From assembly GCA_019671135.1 (NCBI GenBank), contig JAHRHY010000001.1, forward strand, positions 3,720,001 through 3,784,000: 64,000 nucleotides of DNA. The letters are read 5' to 3'. Below the pieces are notes generated by a model that saw only the letters and a list, made by a program, of their open reading frames with translations, was not told where the DNA came from and did no database searches. Position numbers and translations under genes: made by a program. Source of the DNA: Linnemannia hyalina. Lineage: Eukaryota; Mortierellomycota; Mortierellomycetes; Mortierellales; Mortierellaceae. This document shows, piece by piece, positions 1-12,205 of the stretch (position 1 is its first letter; each line of letters starts with the position of its first letter).

Positions 1-215
1 ATTACAGTGTAATTGGTAATATCGGCGTGCTGCTGGCGGCTCCAAATAGCCGAGACGTTCAGAGAGGCCTTGGAGCGAGTCAGGCTCACTGTCCAGAACG
101 AGTTGCCTACAAGAACAGCTGTCTTTGTAGTTGAAGTGCTGTTGTCGTTTAGTTGAGGCGCCTCGACCTTGAGAGTGACCTCTTGGCGTCTGGTTACAGT
201 AGCTGTCGGAGCCAT
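1..215 (-). CDS. MATH-like/BTB family protein, N-terminal fragment
   Basis: This is the 5' end of a minus-strand gene that runs off the left edge. The ATG at 215-213 opens a frame that stays open for the 71 codons available. The peptide starts MAPTATVTRRQEVTLKVE and contains FWTVSLTRSKASLNVSAIW. That matches the layout of the neighbouring BTB gene at 859-2199, which starts MAPVAESLNAVQEITLSVVL and has YWTLTLTRSGKMLTIAVV at the same place. I infer the same family: a MATH-like beta-sandwich module followed, outside the window, by a BTB/POZ domain of the kind that often acts as a Cul3 ubiquitin-ligase adaptor. The BTB part cannot be seen here. The gene lies in tandem and in the same orientation as its paralogue, 643 bases downstream of that gene's stop codon. 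Confidence 0.6.
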   Translation of the reverse strand, partial: MAPTATVTRRQEVTLKVEAPQLNDNSTSTTKTAVLVGNSFWTVSLTRSKASLNVSAIWSRQQHADITNYTV

Positions 216-858
216 GGGAGAGTGTTTTTTTTGTATGTTTGGTTGGAGAGAAGAGTGAGGAGTGCGGAGAAGAAAGTGGAAGAGACAAGAAGCAGGAAAG
301 GTTATGAGGTGACAGAAAAAGTCATTACCGACGCATGACCGAACAGGAGGCATCCGTGCACCGCTGCTCGAGGAAGGAGATGATAGGGGTTGCTTAACCA
401 CAAACTGAATATCAAGTCACTCTCTCGCCAAACTATTCATTTTTTTACGTACTTACCACCGGAACGATGAACCTAAGCGCTCGGCCTTTTCCCTTTTTTT
501 TGTCGTTGCGTGCCACAATTGATTGCGCTTGTGCTCCATCTTTTTTCTTTACCATGCGATTTTCTGCTGTGTGGACGTGCCTTTCCATTTTTCTTCATAT
601 TCAATTGCCGCCATCCTACGTGCTTTGGGTGTCTGTCGATGTCGTTGGTTTGTGTGGTCGCATTTCGTATTTGGAGGTCAGCGCAGTTAACGGAGCGAAA
701 ACTTTCTAATGCGTGGCGCATTTTTTTTTTCGACAGGGTTGCTTGGATAGTTTTTATTGCTTTTATCACGGGGCGAAGCAAAACAAAAATAGTCGATACT
801 TAAAGGAAAATAAAGGATATGAAATACTCATACACCCACCAACACAACTTCCACCTCA
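216..858. other. Intergenic: promoter of left-edge gene and 3' flank of BTB gene
   Basis: I see no coding region here. The span should hold the 5' leader and promoter of the partial gene at 1-215 and the terminator region of the BTB gene ending at 859. It has short T runs (for example 721-730) but no repeat or RNA gene that I recognise. Confidence 0.5.
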
Positions 859-2199
859 TCAATCGCTCCTAGTCTTCATATGCATCAACTCAATCAACAC
901 TTCATGGCACTCCTCACGCCCCCTATACGCTGCAAACGGATCCACCCCACTACAGCCATCCTTTCCCTTCTGGAAAATACTCCCCCAATGTTTCACAATA
1001 AACTCCATCGCCGCTTGCCGGACCTCAACCCCATTCACCGACTTGCTGAACAAGGTTCCCACAACATTCGACTGGTTCATCCCACTAATCACCTTTTTTA
1101 CACAGTTGGCTCGGAGGTCTGTGATCCCATAGTAGTCGGCGGCTTCGAGGAGCTCGTTCCAGGTCACGTCTTTCAGCTTCCAGGGCGAATTGCAGTCGGT
1201 CGGGTGCCAGCGGACAGAGTCACGCGTCTTGCCGGTTGTGGGGTCACGCCAGACCAGGGAGCCTTCGCAGGAACTGATTGCGAAGCGGTCGGTATCGATG
1301 GCCAAGTGAACCTCGTCGGTGTAGACGTAGTATAGCAGCGCGCAGAAGGTCGCCAGCGAGAACTTGTCGACCTCGATCACCAACGACCGGGTATCGCCCG
1401 CGCCAGCGATGGGCGAAGGAGTAGGACTACCATCAGCAGAAACGGTACTAGTAGACTCGGCATCCGAATCTAGCTTGGCTGCTTTATCGTTCTCGTTCTC
1501 GGCCTTGGCAGTGGACGCGACAAGGGACTGGAGCTCATCCTGTTGTTGAAGCAGCTTGGAAAATACCTTGTGACGCGCTAGGACAACGCGGTGGGCCCAG
1601 AGTCCGATGTTCGAGTAGATCTTGTCCGAAGTGAAAGTGAAGCAGACGTCGACCGAGTTGGCGTCCTTCAATAGCAGCGGGATGATGTCCATGTTCTTGG
1701 GAGGAGAGGGTGGGGTAGGCTTTCTGAAGAGACCATTGCCGGTGCAAAAGACGATTTCGAAATCGTACTTGCCGTCCCTAATCACTTTCTCGGCCTCGAA
1801 GGTACCTATAATAAAAAAAACGCAATTGTTAGAGCACAATTCTTACAAAACATAAAAGGTGCGAAATTACTACTCGACGCATTGCTCCGTTCTACCTTGA
1901 TGCGTTCCGCCATTTATAAACACAATGGCATCGCTCGAGACCTTCTCTCCGCGGTCATATTCTCCGCGAGCGAAAACAAGCATCGAGTTGTAGTAGGTGT
2001 AGTCCTTATGACTTCCACAACTCCTGACCACAGCAATCGTCAACATCTTGCCGGACCGGGTCAGGGTCAGTGTCCAATAAGAACTGAAAGCGCAGGGTGT
2101 CGATGTGATTGTCTTGTTGTTATTATCACTAAGAAGTGGCAAGACAACACTTAGAGTGATTTCTTGGACTGCGTTTAGAGATTCGGCAACGGGAGCCAT
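859..2199 (-). CDS. MATH-like/BTB-POZ domain protein, 416 aa
   Basis: Two exons, 2199-1896 and 1805-859, join in phase across an 89-base GT-AG intron and give 416 residues. Exon 1 carries a MATH-like start with the SYWTLTLTRSGK strand. The BTB/POZ domain begins near residue 141 (IIPLLLKDANSVDVCFTF, then NIGLWAHRVVLARHKVFS), the usual BTB pattern of a silenced surface strand followed by the H-x-x-V-L-A helix. It is interrupted at about residues 190-240 by an acidic, Ser/Thr/Pro-rich loop, then resumes with FSLATFCALLYYVYTDEV. A C-terminal motif (SLVWRDPTTGK, then SPWKLKDVTWNELLEAADYYG) is shared with the paralogues at 60521-61887 and 62202-62989. BTB proteins dimerise and often recruit substrates to Cul3 ligases; the partner here is unknown. 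The start is the first ATG in exon 1. Confidence 0.85.
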
Positions 2200-3395
2200 G
2201 GCGAAAGGCTACGGTGGAGGGTAGAGGAGGAAGAGAATAAGATTGTTTTTTGTAGTGGTGCCGTGGCGGAAAGAAAAAAGAATGAGTATGAAAAGTAGGG
2301 CGAGAAGTGGTTAAGAAGTGAGGATCGCGAGAAGAAAGAAAAGGCAGGAAAAACAAAAGACCTCGGCGGGGAAGAAATAAAACCAAATCCACTCTTTTCG
2401 TTCCCACACGACAACCCTTGCTCTCCCCTCTTATCCTCATCCCCTTGCTTTTCACCAATCTTTTTTGCATAAATAATAGTCTTCAAACCTCTTGTCGAAG
2501 CGCGTGAAAGGGGGTCAAATGCGCCAACAGAAGAACGCATCGATTTTCATGCATTCATCTCCAATTACACCAGTGCATGAGTTGGGGCTATACGACGGTT
2601 AGGCCACTTCCTTCGTTACACCAAACTACTTTTCTCACTTCGTCCTTTTGCCTTTTCCTGGTCAGTCTCGTCTTCCCTCGCTCTTCTACATTAACAACCC
2701 CAGTACATCTTGCTTTCAGGGATTGATTGACTGCGAGGGACGTTTGGAAGGAGCAAAATGAATAGTATTAGAAGAGTTGGAAAAGTAGAAGTGGGAGATG
2801 TATGGTGGACAAAAGCTTGAGGAAAGGGGAAAGATTTTTTTTCCTTTCTCCCTCCCCCTTTTTTTTTGTTTTCCTCTCTTCGCCGCAAACTAAACACGCC
2901 ATCTTCGTTCACGAAATGCGTCGAGGGTTGTAGCTTTGTGGGTGCGCATTGTCTTGTTTCAAGTTAGTTGAAGGGTCAATGCCATATGGTCTGATTTTTT
3001 TTTTTTGGAGATCCCAGCACAAAAAAAAAAAGTAAGCATGAATAGTGTAAGAATAATGACATGTGCTATGTTTATTAGATGATGATGGTGATAGTGTACA
3101 CGGATGAAAAGAAAGAAAAATGCTGGGTGAGTGAATGGGTCGCTAAGGGGAGCGGGGAATTTTTTATCTTTTGTACAAAAACTGGGCGGTGGTGAATGAT
3201 GTGTAAAGAACAAGGTGGCAAAGGTAAAAAAAATGAATGAATGAATGAATGAATGACAGAAAATGAAAAGAAATGAAAGATACAAAAACAAAACGAAAGG
3301 AGTAAAGAAAAAAAAGAAAAGAACGATATCATCACGCTGTGGTAAATGCAACTTCGCACTGCAGCTCAGGCCCACGAGTCTGAACAGTGCTTCTT
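2200..3395. other. Intergenic: BTB gene promoter and PHD gene 3' flank
   Basis: There is no supported gene. The part next to 2200 is the upstream region of the BTB gene; the part next to 3396 should hold the 3' UTR of the PHD gene. The sequence is low-complexity, with purine-rich tracts and an A-run near 3018-3030. Open frames here translate to Phe/Ser-rich peptides typical of homopolymer DNA. Confidence 0.5.
3232..3256. repeat. (ATGA)n microsatellite
   Basis: About six perfect copies of a four-base unit (AATG read cyclically) lie in the 3' flank of the PHD-finger gene. It is a simple repeat with no further structure. Confidence 0.9.
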
Positions 3396-6300
3396 TCAGA
3401 AGGTAGCATTGAGGAGCACGGCTTTGAGGGACGCTTCTCCGTCTTCATCCTCAATGTCAACGTCCACATCCTCATCTTCCAGCTGGGAAGGCTGGTTGGA
3501 CGATTCCAACTTCACCAAGGGCTTCTCCTCAGCAGCTTTGGGTTTGGTGGCAAGGCGTCCCTCAAAGCCTTCCATCTCCTTACCGATATCTAGATCCAAG
3601 TGCGACACAATGTTATCCCTGCCACCGAGTCCTACCATCTTGCCAGGCTGAGCACTGCTGACAATCAGCTCACCAGAGCCGTGGTGATGAACGGTACCAC
3701 TAGCATTGGTGGCGCTGAAGAGCGGCGAGTGGAGCGGGGTAGGGCAGGCGGATGATGGTAACTGAGAAGAGTCGGTCATCAGATCCTGCAATCCTGACGT
3801 CTGAATGGATATGTTGGGGTGGGCGCTCGCCTTGGAGTGTGGGACGCCTGAGCCAGCTAGTCCAGCCATCCCAATACCGAGCCCTGCGGCATGATGAAGG
3901 GCCATATCTAGACCTGTAACACCAAGGGCAGTATGCTGTTGTGAGTGGCCAGAGGAGGAGTTGGATCTTGCTAGTCGGACACCTGGACGTTGGCCGTGGC
4001 TCAAGTTGCTTCCTGCCCGTCTTCTTCGCCTCATAGGTTCGCCTGTCAGAGGGTGACTTGGTCCTGGGTGACGCATCAGAGAACCTTCAAGGGAACCAAG
4101 GCTGGACTGGGACCGCTGCATTGGAAACTTGGTGCCCAAAGCGCGATGGGCAGCATCAGGAGATCCAAATCCAGCCAGGTCCTCCATCAACATACCAGCA
4201 TGGACACTGGGTGGCGTTTGGGTTGTAGACGAAACTGTCGCAGTTCTGGCTCGATGAGGACCCTGCAGCTGTCGATCCAGCATGCTCCTATGTGTGTTTG
4301 ATCCTTCCCCTCGTCCCTCGCTGCGGTGCATACTTGACATGATATCGGAGGCAGAAGACGACGACCTGTGCTTCCTGACTCCTGCGGTTCTGCGATGCAA
4401 GCGGTGGGATTCTTGAGCTAGTTGTTGTTGGTGTTGCTGGTGGTCCGCCAACAGGGTCGTTGGCATCGTCACGTTGCCAAACTTCAATGCACCTTGTAGA
4501 CCAACATACGATGAGCTTGGACGGCGGCTCCTCCGGAAGGTACCAATTGGGACACGCTCCCATCGATTAAGGTCCTTCATCGACTGTGACATCTCCGAGT
4601 CGCCATCACCTTCACCAGCGCCTCTGCCAGGAGACGGGGACCTTGAGGAAGAGCGGCCATAGAGCGCCGAGGTATCCAACAGATCATCCATGGGCAAAAC
4701 AACTGCCTCAGAGTGCCTTGGCTCCTTGCCCTTCAGACTGAACTTGCGACCGCGTGAGGGATTTGCATGCGGTGGCATCTGCATAGACGACGAGGCAATG
4801 ATCCTGGCCGCAGGATCAATAAAAGGCATCGACGCCTTAGAAAAGTCATAGTCCGCCACTGTCATTCCTGCGCTGGCGGTCGCAATAGTCGATGACAAAA
4901 CATTCATCTCGGTTGCACTAGAAACGGTAGGAGACATCGAAGCTGACGTAGTGGAAAAGTCCTTTGTTGAGGGCGTCACCGAAAGAGACGATGCGGCGGT
5001 GCTGTTGATCAAGGCGGCCAAGCTTTCAGTTATCTCGCTCGAGAACGCAGGGAACGTGTCGTGTGACTCAGTTGCGTTTCCAGCCTTGAGATGGCTCTTG
5101 ACAGGTGCAGTCGACAACCTGCGCCGTTTCCCATTGACCAAAACGACCTATTAGAGTGCAAGCAAATTCAGTTAATGAGCTATTTTGCATTGCGTCCATA
5201 GCAATAAGAGTGAACAATAAAACAAGAGTCGATGCATACCTCGTTTGCCTTTTGCTCGTCAACCTTGCGCTTCCTGAACTCAGCGCTGTGCATTGCAGGC
5301 GAGGCGTCATCTGTAGTGTCCCCGGTCGGGGTATTCTCCTGAGATGGTGTTCTTTTGGCGCCGTTTTCTGGCTGCAGACTTCCCAGGGCTCGCTGGGCAG
5401 CTTCCTTGAATACACTTGGGTCACCGGTTTGTAAACGAGTCCGAGCAAGAATGCCGTCAGCGGTGGTCTCTCCTGGACCCAGCTTGGGCAAGATTGGCTG
5501 CACTTGTCGGCCTCCAATAACAGGCGTGGGCATGATAGACGTTAGGGGCTTGTAGGACGGGCTGTTCGGGAGATATTGGATCTTTGTGGGAGACTTGTCC
5601 AGGCTTGAGGCCAATGAGTCCGCAGAGTCCTGAGTGCCGATGGCGATTGAAAGTTCACTTGACGAGTTCGATGCCTGCTGTGAATGACCATCCTCCGAAG
5701 TGGAAGGGAGGCTGGGAGAAACGACGGCAGTGGTTCCTGGCGGAGTAGGCGTGTTGGCTGGTGTTGGGATCGAAGCCGACGTCGTGTTAACAGAGCTTGG
5801 ACTCGAGGGCAGAGGTACGTTCCATATGGTGATACTTGCTTCCGAAGTAACCGATTCTGGCGACACGGGCGACACATTGAGGATAGTCGTTGGGAGACCC
5901 GAACCATCCGACGGAGTAGCCGCATCGACAGTAGTGGCATCCATATGACCGATTTGGCTGATATCTTGCATCGTGGTGGGGAACAGGGGTGTATCCTCGG
6001 GTTGACCGCTAGCAATCTTCTCGGCCATACTGCTCGCCAAACTGTTCGCCAACGACGCGGCCAACTGCTCAGAGACCGCATCCAGATCAGGCACATTGAC
6101 ATCGAATTGCGGCAAAAGCCCAGCAGCACTCAATATCCCCGATATCTGCGAATCATCTGGAGAGAGATGACTTTGGGCTTGATCCGAGATGGGCTGGCCG
6201 AGCTCCTGCGCCTTTTGCTGAAGTTGCTCCTGCTGCAGTCGGTGGGTCTCTGCATAGTGTTGAAGCAACAACAACTGCTCCTGCTGCTCGGGTGGGATCA

Positions 6301-9300
6301 TCAACAGGGCTTGCATCTCCGCCTGGGTTCCTTGGAGCTGCTCGAGGATCGCGTTCTCATCCATGTCGTCGTACTCATCTTCGTAATAGTCGTCCTCGTA
6401 GAATTCATCCGAATACATACCCTCCTCGCCTTCAAAGCTGCGCTCGTCGTCGCCGTCGTCGTCTTCATCCTCGGAGCTCTCGAATGGGTTGCGACCAGGA
6501 TCAGAGTCATCCTCGCTGAACACGTCATGCAAAAGCTGCGCCTTGGCCAGGTAGAGCCTCTCCTGTTCCTCCAAGCGCATCAGCTCCTCGTCGTCAATGA
6601 GGTCTTCTGAGCCCTCATGTCCAGAAAGCTCATCCATTTCAGAGTACTCTTGGAAGTGAGGCTCAACATCGGACTCAGTATCGGGGTCAGAGCTGTCGGA
6701 CTCCTCAGAAGTAATCGAGTTGATGGACGAGTCCGAGTCGACTAGGGATTCATCCTGCTCCTCCATCTCGGAATAGTTGAACTCGCGCGGGCTGCTACCG
6801 TTGCTGGTGTTGTCCTCAGCATCGCTGCTCGTGAATCCAAGGCCGTCATCCGAAAGGTCGTCCAGGTCCTCACTCATAATATCGCTCAGATCGCCGCTGA
6901 GCTCGTCACTCAGGTCACCATCTCCAAAAATGTCCTCGTCAACAAAGAAGGTTGTGGCAGTCGAGTCGGGTATAGGCGTAACTGATTCCAGAGCATCGAC
7001 GGTTGCGTCATCTCCAGCATGCTCAGCAGTGTTCAAAGACTTGACATCCTCGGCGACATCAGGGTCGTAGGCAATGAAAGGGAACTCCACCTTGGTTTTG
7101 GATGAGCGAGCAGTCTTGGTGGACCCTCGTTTCTGGGAGTTTGGCTCTGCGACTTTTCTGGAGATGACAGCCGGCGTGTAGAGTGCGTGCTCATCTTCAC
7201 GGCTGACGACAAGAGGAACTTTGGGTTTCTTAGGACGCCCAGGACCCCGCTTCTTGGTGACAACAACTGGCTTGATCACCAAAGCACTGGACTCGTCGGT
7301 AGGGACAACGGCGCGGAATTTGGAGTATCCCTTGCCAGAGGTCAACCGATTTGCCGGAGTCTCGCGAGGAAGATGATGGTCTCCGCTCTGCATCAAGGAT
7401 GATTGTTCGGCCGGATCCTGTGTAGCCTCGTCCTCAAACTCACTCAACGAACTTGTGGAGTCCATCGAGAGCAGATCATCACCCGCAACAACATCGTCGC
7501 TGCCGCTCCCGTACCTCGCGGCATGTAAACCAAAGTCATTCTCATCGGACACATAGGAGTATCGACGACTTCCTGAGATGGCGCCACCCTTCTCGTCGTC
7601 CTCGCTGAATGAATCTGAATCGCCTGATCCTGAACTGGCCCTTGAATGCTTGTACATATGCTTCGAAGCCTTGCTGCTTTTGAGACTCTTGCCTTGACTC
7701 CGATGAGAGTGGTGAGTCTTCTTGGAGGACTGCATTAAAGAGGGCATTTTGCCCATCCCTTTCCCGCTTCGCTGAAGTATAGAAGGACGTCTTTGACTGG
7801 TAGGGGTGACCATCGGGTTCTTTTGAGACACCTGGAAGGCATCGTCCGAATACACTTCATCGTCGTCATCCTCAATGTCGATGGAGGGGTGGTCCATGGG
7901 CTCAGGGTGATTGTAAAGAGAGGCTGCCACCGATCCAAGGTTGGGCTGAAAGGGCACCTTGATGGCGCTCATGCTGTGCGCTTCACTCACTTCAGGCGTG
8001 GCTCTCGTCGAGACTGGAACTGAAGTCATGCCCATGTCGCCGTCGTTGTTGCATGTGCATTGGTCTTCACACACAGGGCACACATCCTCGTCTTCGTCGT
8101 CGTCGTAAACCGCCGGGGTGCTAGAGAACGGTCGACCTTTGGAGATGATAAAACATGTTAATTCGAGTGCTGACAATTTGATGAGGGCTCGAACAAAGGT
8201 GACTGTTTTTGCTTGTAGACATACCTGGAGCACTGTTGCCATTGTATGTCGGCGGCACTGGAGTCGCTTGGATTATAAGGTTGGACGTCTGGCCAAGGTG
8301 TGCAACATTGGTCGCGGGTCGGTCCTGGTAGACTACCGTCGGCTTGGACTTTGGCGCCTTAATGGGATGAAGGTTTGTTTGCTTGACGGGGAAAGACTGC
8401 TGAGCTTGAACCTGAGCAGCCTCCGACGCTCTGTAAACATTGGAGGTTGAGTAGACGCCTCCAGCTGATGTGTTATCGACAGGGTAGTAGGAAGAGCCGG
8501 AATTATGCGCCTGCGCGGTTCCTGCACTTGTCTTGAGCTTTAGTTTCGGGAGAGATTCTTCTACTTTTTTGCTCTGCTTCTCTACCCGCTTGTCAGCGCT
8601 CTTTTTCCGTGGCGCCTTCGGGTTTGATGGGGTCACTGGTTCCTGAGGTACAGAAGTAACACCAAACATCCTGCGGATCCGTTGACAAGTGTCGCAGTAG
8701 TAGTGGTTGCTCTTTTTCGCCTCCTGTGGCTTCATGCCAATGCATCGACCATGGAACCATTCTATATTGTGTAAGTGTCAACTTTACGCGTTAGTATTCA
8801 GATTGGGAGAACATCAGTTGCTCTGATATAACGCGATTACACACTAGCTTTGCATACCTTCACATCGGTCGCAGGCGATCATGAACTCTACGCCATCGTA
8901 AGGTCCTCGACAGATACAGTAGACGTCCTTGGAGACCATCTTTGGGCGACCGACTTTCTTGGCTCCTGCTTTTGGTTTTGATCCACTGCCAGACTTGGCA
9001 CCTTTGGCCACTGGGCGTTCGGTAGGAGCGTCTTTCTTTTTGCGAGCTTGAGCGGGAGCGATGGGAGCTGATGTGATTGAGACGGCTGGAGTAGATACAG
9101 GGATATGCTGAACAGATTGGACAGGCTGGGCAGGTTGAATGTGTTGAACGGGTTGAATGGGTTGGATAGGTCGAATGTGTTGAATGGATTGGAGGGGCTG
9201 GACGTGCTGGACGCGCTGGATGAGCTGGACGGGTGTTGGTGGTGGGACAAAATCCTCAGGAGGTGGAGAGTAAGCATCAAAGTCGATGACAGTAGCGCCA

Positions 9301-9980
9301 GAGGTGTCGTGCTTGCGGGATCCATGGCCAGCCAGTGAAGCCCGTCCTCGTCCACGTCCTCGCCCACGGCTAGAGACCGTGACTCCACTTCTGGCTGCAG
9401 CGGTGGCCATCATGGACCCGTCCATGATCTCCTGAGAGTATACCGGCAGCGAGTCCGAGAGCGAGATGGGCGCATTTTTTTCGTGCTTGGGCTTTTTAGC
9501 AGTTGCGTCCTTGCGGCTTTGTTGTTGCTGTAGGAGTGCTGCTTTAGAGGGGTATTTGTTGCTGGTGCGAATATGCTGGGGGGGTCGTTTTCCCTGTCCA
9601 TGGTTGCCGTCGTCGTCGAGGTCTGTTGAGTCTTCTCCTGAAGAGTTGCCAGAACCAGAGCCGGAGTCGGATCCTGAGGAGGAGGAAGACGAGTGGTATT
9701 TGGGCTGAAGTTGCCGGCTTGGCCCTTGGGGAGCGTAAGGATAAGGCTGTTGCAAAGTTGAGGGAGCAGGTCGAGAGAGAGGTGCTGCTGTGGAGGGAGA
9801 AATTGAAGGTACAGCAGGAGCAGAAGGATGAGGGTAAGGAAGGACGACACGGCTCTTCTTTGGTGGTCGCTGTTGTTGGTGAGTCGTGTGTTTGATGTCG
9901 GCCTCGGACCCGCTCGAGTTGTCGGAGGACAGGGACGAGGCTTCGGAGAGGTCAGAGGAGCCAGAGTCTGAGCCCAACAT
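3396..9980 (-). CDS. Large PHD-finger, AT-hook-like chromatin-associated protein, about 2102 aa
   Basis: Four exons (9980-8858, 8761-8225, 8136-5240, 5147-3396) splice in phase through introns of 96, 88 and 92 bases. A single PHD zinc finger at about residues 353-400 is split by intron 1: YCICRGPYDGVEFMIACDRC, then EWFHGRCIG, then YYCDTC, giving the full C4-H-C3 ligand set and the Trp typical of H3K4-methyl readers. An RGRGRGR stretch precedes it, and an AT-hook-like KKRGPGRPKKPK lies near residue 850. After the finger come a small Cys cluster (CPVCEDQCTC, near residue 570) and long Asp/Glu/Ser-rich acidic tracts. The rest is low-complexity and probably disordered. Nuclear chromatin reading is inferred from the PHD; the small Set1-complex subunit Spp1 has a similar finger, but this protein is far longer, so I give no symbol. 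I chose the first in-frame ATG at 9980; the frame stays open upstream, so an extra 5' exon is possible. Confidence 0.85.
9107..9235. repeat. Nine-base coding minisatellite in the PHD gene
   Basis: The plus strand shows imperfect repeats of a nine-base unit like GGTTGAATG. On the coding strand each unit encodes a three-residue step of the form (I/V)-Q-(P/H/S), seen as IQPIQPVQHIQPAQPVQ. The tract lies upstream of the PHD finger and is probably length-variable between strains. Confidence 0.75.
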
Positions 9981-11001
9981 GCCACGGGGAGGAGGAAGTT
10001 CGGAAGGAAGGAGGACACTGTACACACGGCCGGGGTGTCTAAGGTAAGTGAGGTGTGCGAGGAAGTGTGTGTGGCGTGTGGGGGGTTCGGTGTGTCCTCG
10101 TAACGAGGAAGGGGCGGGTAACGGTGGTCTCCTTGACTGTTGTTATTGGTGGCGATCGGAGGAGGTGGAAGACGGAAGGAAGGATGATGGAGGGAGAGGA
10201 AGGCGGAAGGAGGGAGGAGGTGGAAGGAGGGGAGGGAAATGTGAATGAGTTTGATTAGTGATTGTCTATGGATAAAGGCAAGAAACAAGAAAAAGTCTCT
10301 CATGAACTCGAACCTCAGTTTCTGTCTTGGGCTAGGTTTGTGCACAGTACACATCGAGCGGGTACAGAAAAGTAGCTTGGAGAACCATGAAGCAGTCACT
10401 CTACAAGGGGAAAAAAAAAAAAAGTGGGTGTTAGTGTAAACAATAGATGCAGTCACATCACGCGTGTGGGAAGCACACTAGAAGATCATAAGGAGGGAGA
10501 AATATGTTCGACGCGTCAACCTACTCCTTGTTCAACAAATACATCCTACCATCCATCACACATATGGATCAACAACGATGTGGAGGTTATTCTTTTTTTT
10601 TTACAAAGGAACAAAAGACATTGAAGCTCGCGCACTGCGGCAAGGACAACCCCCCTCGTTTGGTTCCCCAGTGGCTACGATGCGGATAGCGCCCAGATGG
10701 TCGCTCGAAAGGTTAAAAAACCTTTTTTTCATTTATTCTTTTTTGCTTCTTTGAGTTTTCTTCTTCATTTCCTCCCACCTTGTATTTTCGCACTCCCCTA
10801 CACCCTTATACATATTTCACTCTAGTTACTTCTCTTATTCATATCAGCATTCAGCATAACACTAAACATAAATATCCACACAAGAAAACAAAAAAGAGAG
10901 AATTGTGGTCAACAAAAGAAACCCATCGCGCCATGAACAGCGACATCGTCTACCCCGCATCCTCGAAGCGACGGTCGAACAACAGAGAATAAGAGTCTGG
11001 T
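9981..11001. other. Divergent promoter region, PHD gene and His-rich gene
   Basis: The PHD gene leaves to the left and the His-rich gene to the right, so this span should hold both promoters and leaders. The minus strand is strongly pyrimidine-rich at 10050-10260. T-rich stretches occur at 10588-10600 and 10720-10800, followed by an ACA-rich leader up to the ATG at 11002. I see no gene. Confidence 0.5.
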
Positions 11002-12205
11002 ATGGATTCGGGCCATAGCGCCCGCGGCTCCAAGGCCGAGCTCATACGCATTGCTGCCATGCGTCCCACCGGCTCTGACTTTAGAGTCGCCGAGCATGAA
11101 GACGGCGGCACTGCTCAAGGTAACCATCCCTCTTTTTTTTTTTTTTTCAGCCACACACACCCTTTTTTAACAAGTGTAATCCTCCCTTATGTTAGTACAA
11201 TAAGAATTTTTCGCATCTCTTTGTTTATGCACGAGCAGTCAAGATGATTTGCTACCAATTACCTGGACAAATTTTCATTCGCTGATATCGAACCCCAGCA
11301 GCCTCAAAGCAGCCCTTGAAGGTAACCAACGCTTGCAAGCCCAACCAAGTTCACATGATCCCTTCAACGCTCCAGCTCATTTGATCCATGCCGCTGACAC
11401 CACCAAGGTTCCTGCTCATACTCCCAAGCTCAAAGCCGCTGCTGTCCCCAAGCATGCCCCCTCTGATCCTCAGCAGGATCATCGCCAGACCCACCCCAAG
11501 GATACTGACCACAATGCTCATCCTACACTTGAGGAAGAGATTGCTCACCAGCAGCATGTCGAGAACTGCCAGCGCGACAACTCTGCTGGTCACCACGCCA
11601 TCGCCGCCCCTGCCCACCGCCCACACAAACCTCGCCACAACCACCTCACTAACGACGAAACCGACAAACATGACCACTTCCGTCACCAGCCCCACGATCA
11701 AACCTGCGGCAACGACTACCACGTCGAGCTCGGTAACCTCCGCGCTTCTTCTGCCTCTAATTCTCCGCTGCTATCAGTCAGGAAGCTGTTCAGCGTTGCT
11801 AATTCGAGTGTATTTAGGGGGTATGCTTACTCGGAGGCTGTTACACGCACCAGACACCATCCGCGTCAGAGCTTCAAGGAGCGTCGGCAGAACAACAACA
11901 TCTTGACACCAGAGATGAACCTTGGTGTTCTTTTCCTTGAGTCCACCGCGTCCAGGTCTGAAGCTCCTGCTATTGCAAAGTCTCGGCGACGCGATGCAGA
12001 AACTCCAGAGACGAGTCTTGAATTTCTCTTCCCCGATATTGATCCCGCGTCAAACCAACAGCACCCTCGCGATCACCTAGGTCGCTCAAATGGTCACCGC
12101 GGTCATCACGCCCTGCAGGATCTCAGTCCTGTCGAAGGACCCGAATCACCCGATTACAACATTGAAGGGCCTCAGCACCACAACGACCAGAAGCAGTCTG
12201 AGTAG
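11002..12205 (+). CDS. Histidine-rich protein of unknown function, 359 aa
   Basis: Two exons, 11002-11119 and 11244-12205, join in phase (donor GTAACC, acceptor TCAAG) to give 359 residues. I do not recognise a domain. The middle part is rich in His, Pro, Gln and Asp (for example HHAIAAPAHRPHKPRHNH and DKHDHFRHQPHDQ), and the third codon positions there are C-rich, which supports this frame as coding. The C-terminal third is less biased and contains FRGYAYSEAVTRTRHH and SLEFLFPDIDPASNQQHP. His-rich stretches can bind zinc, nickel or copper, but no metal site of a known family is visible and no signal peptide is seen. The stop at 12203-12205 may be secondary, because an in-frame segment and a good splice donor follow directly. 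Confidence 0.45.

Noticed and set aside
9410..10456. 348-codon minus-strand ORF overlapping the PHD gene start
   Set aside because: It lies in a different frame from the conserved PHD exon, starts at a non-ATG codon and translates to Leu/Pro/Ser low complexity. It is a shadow.
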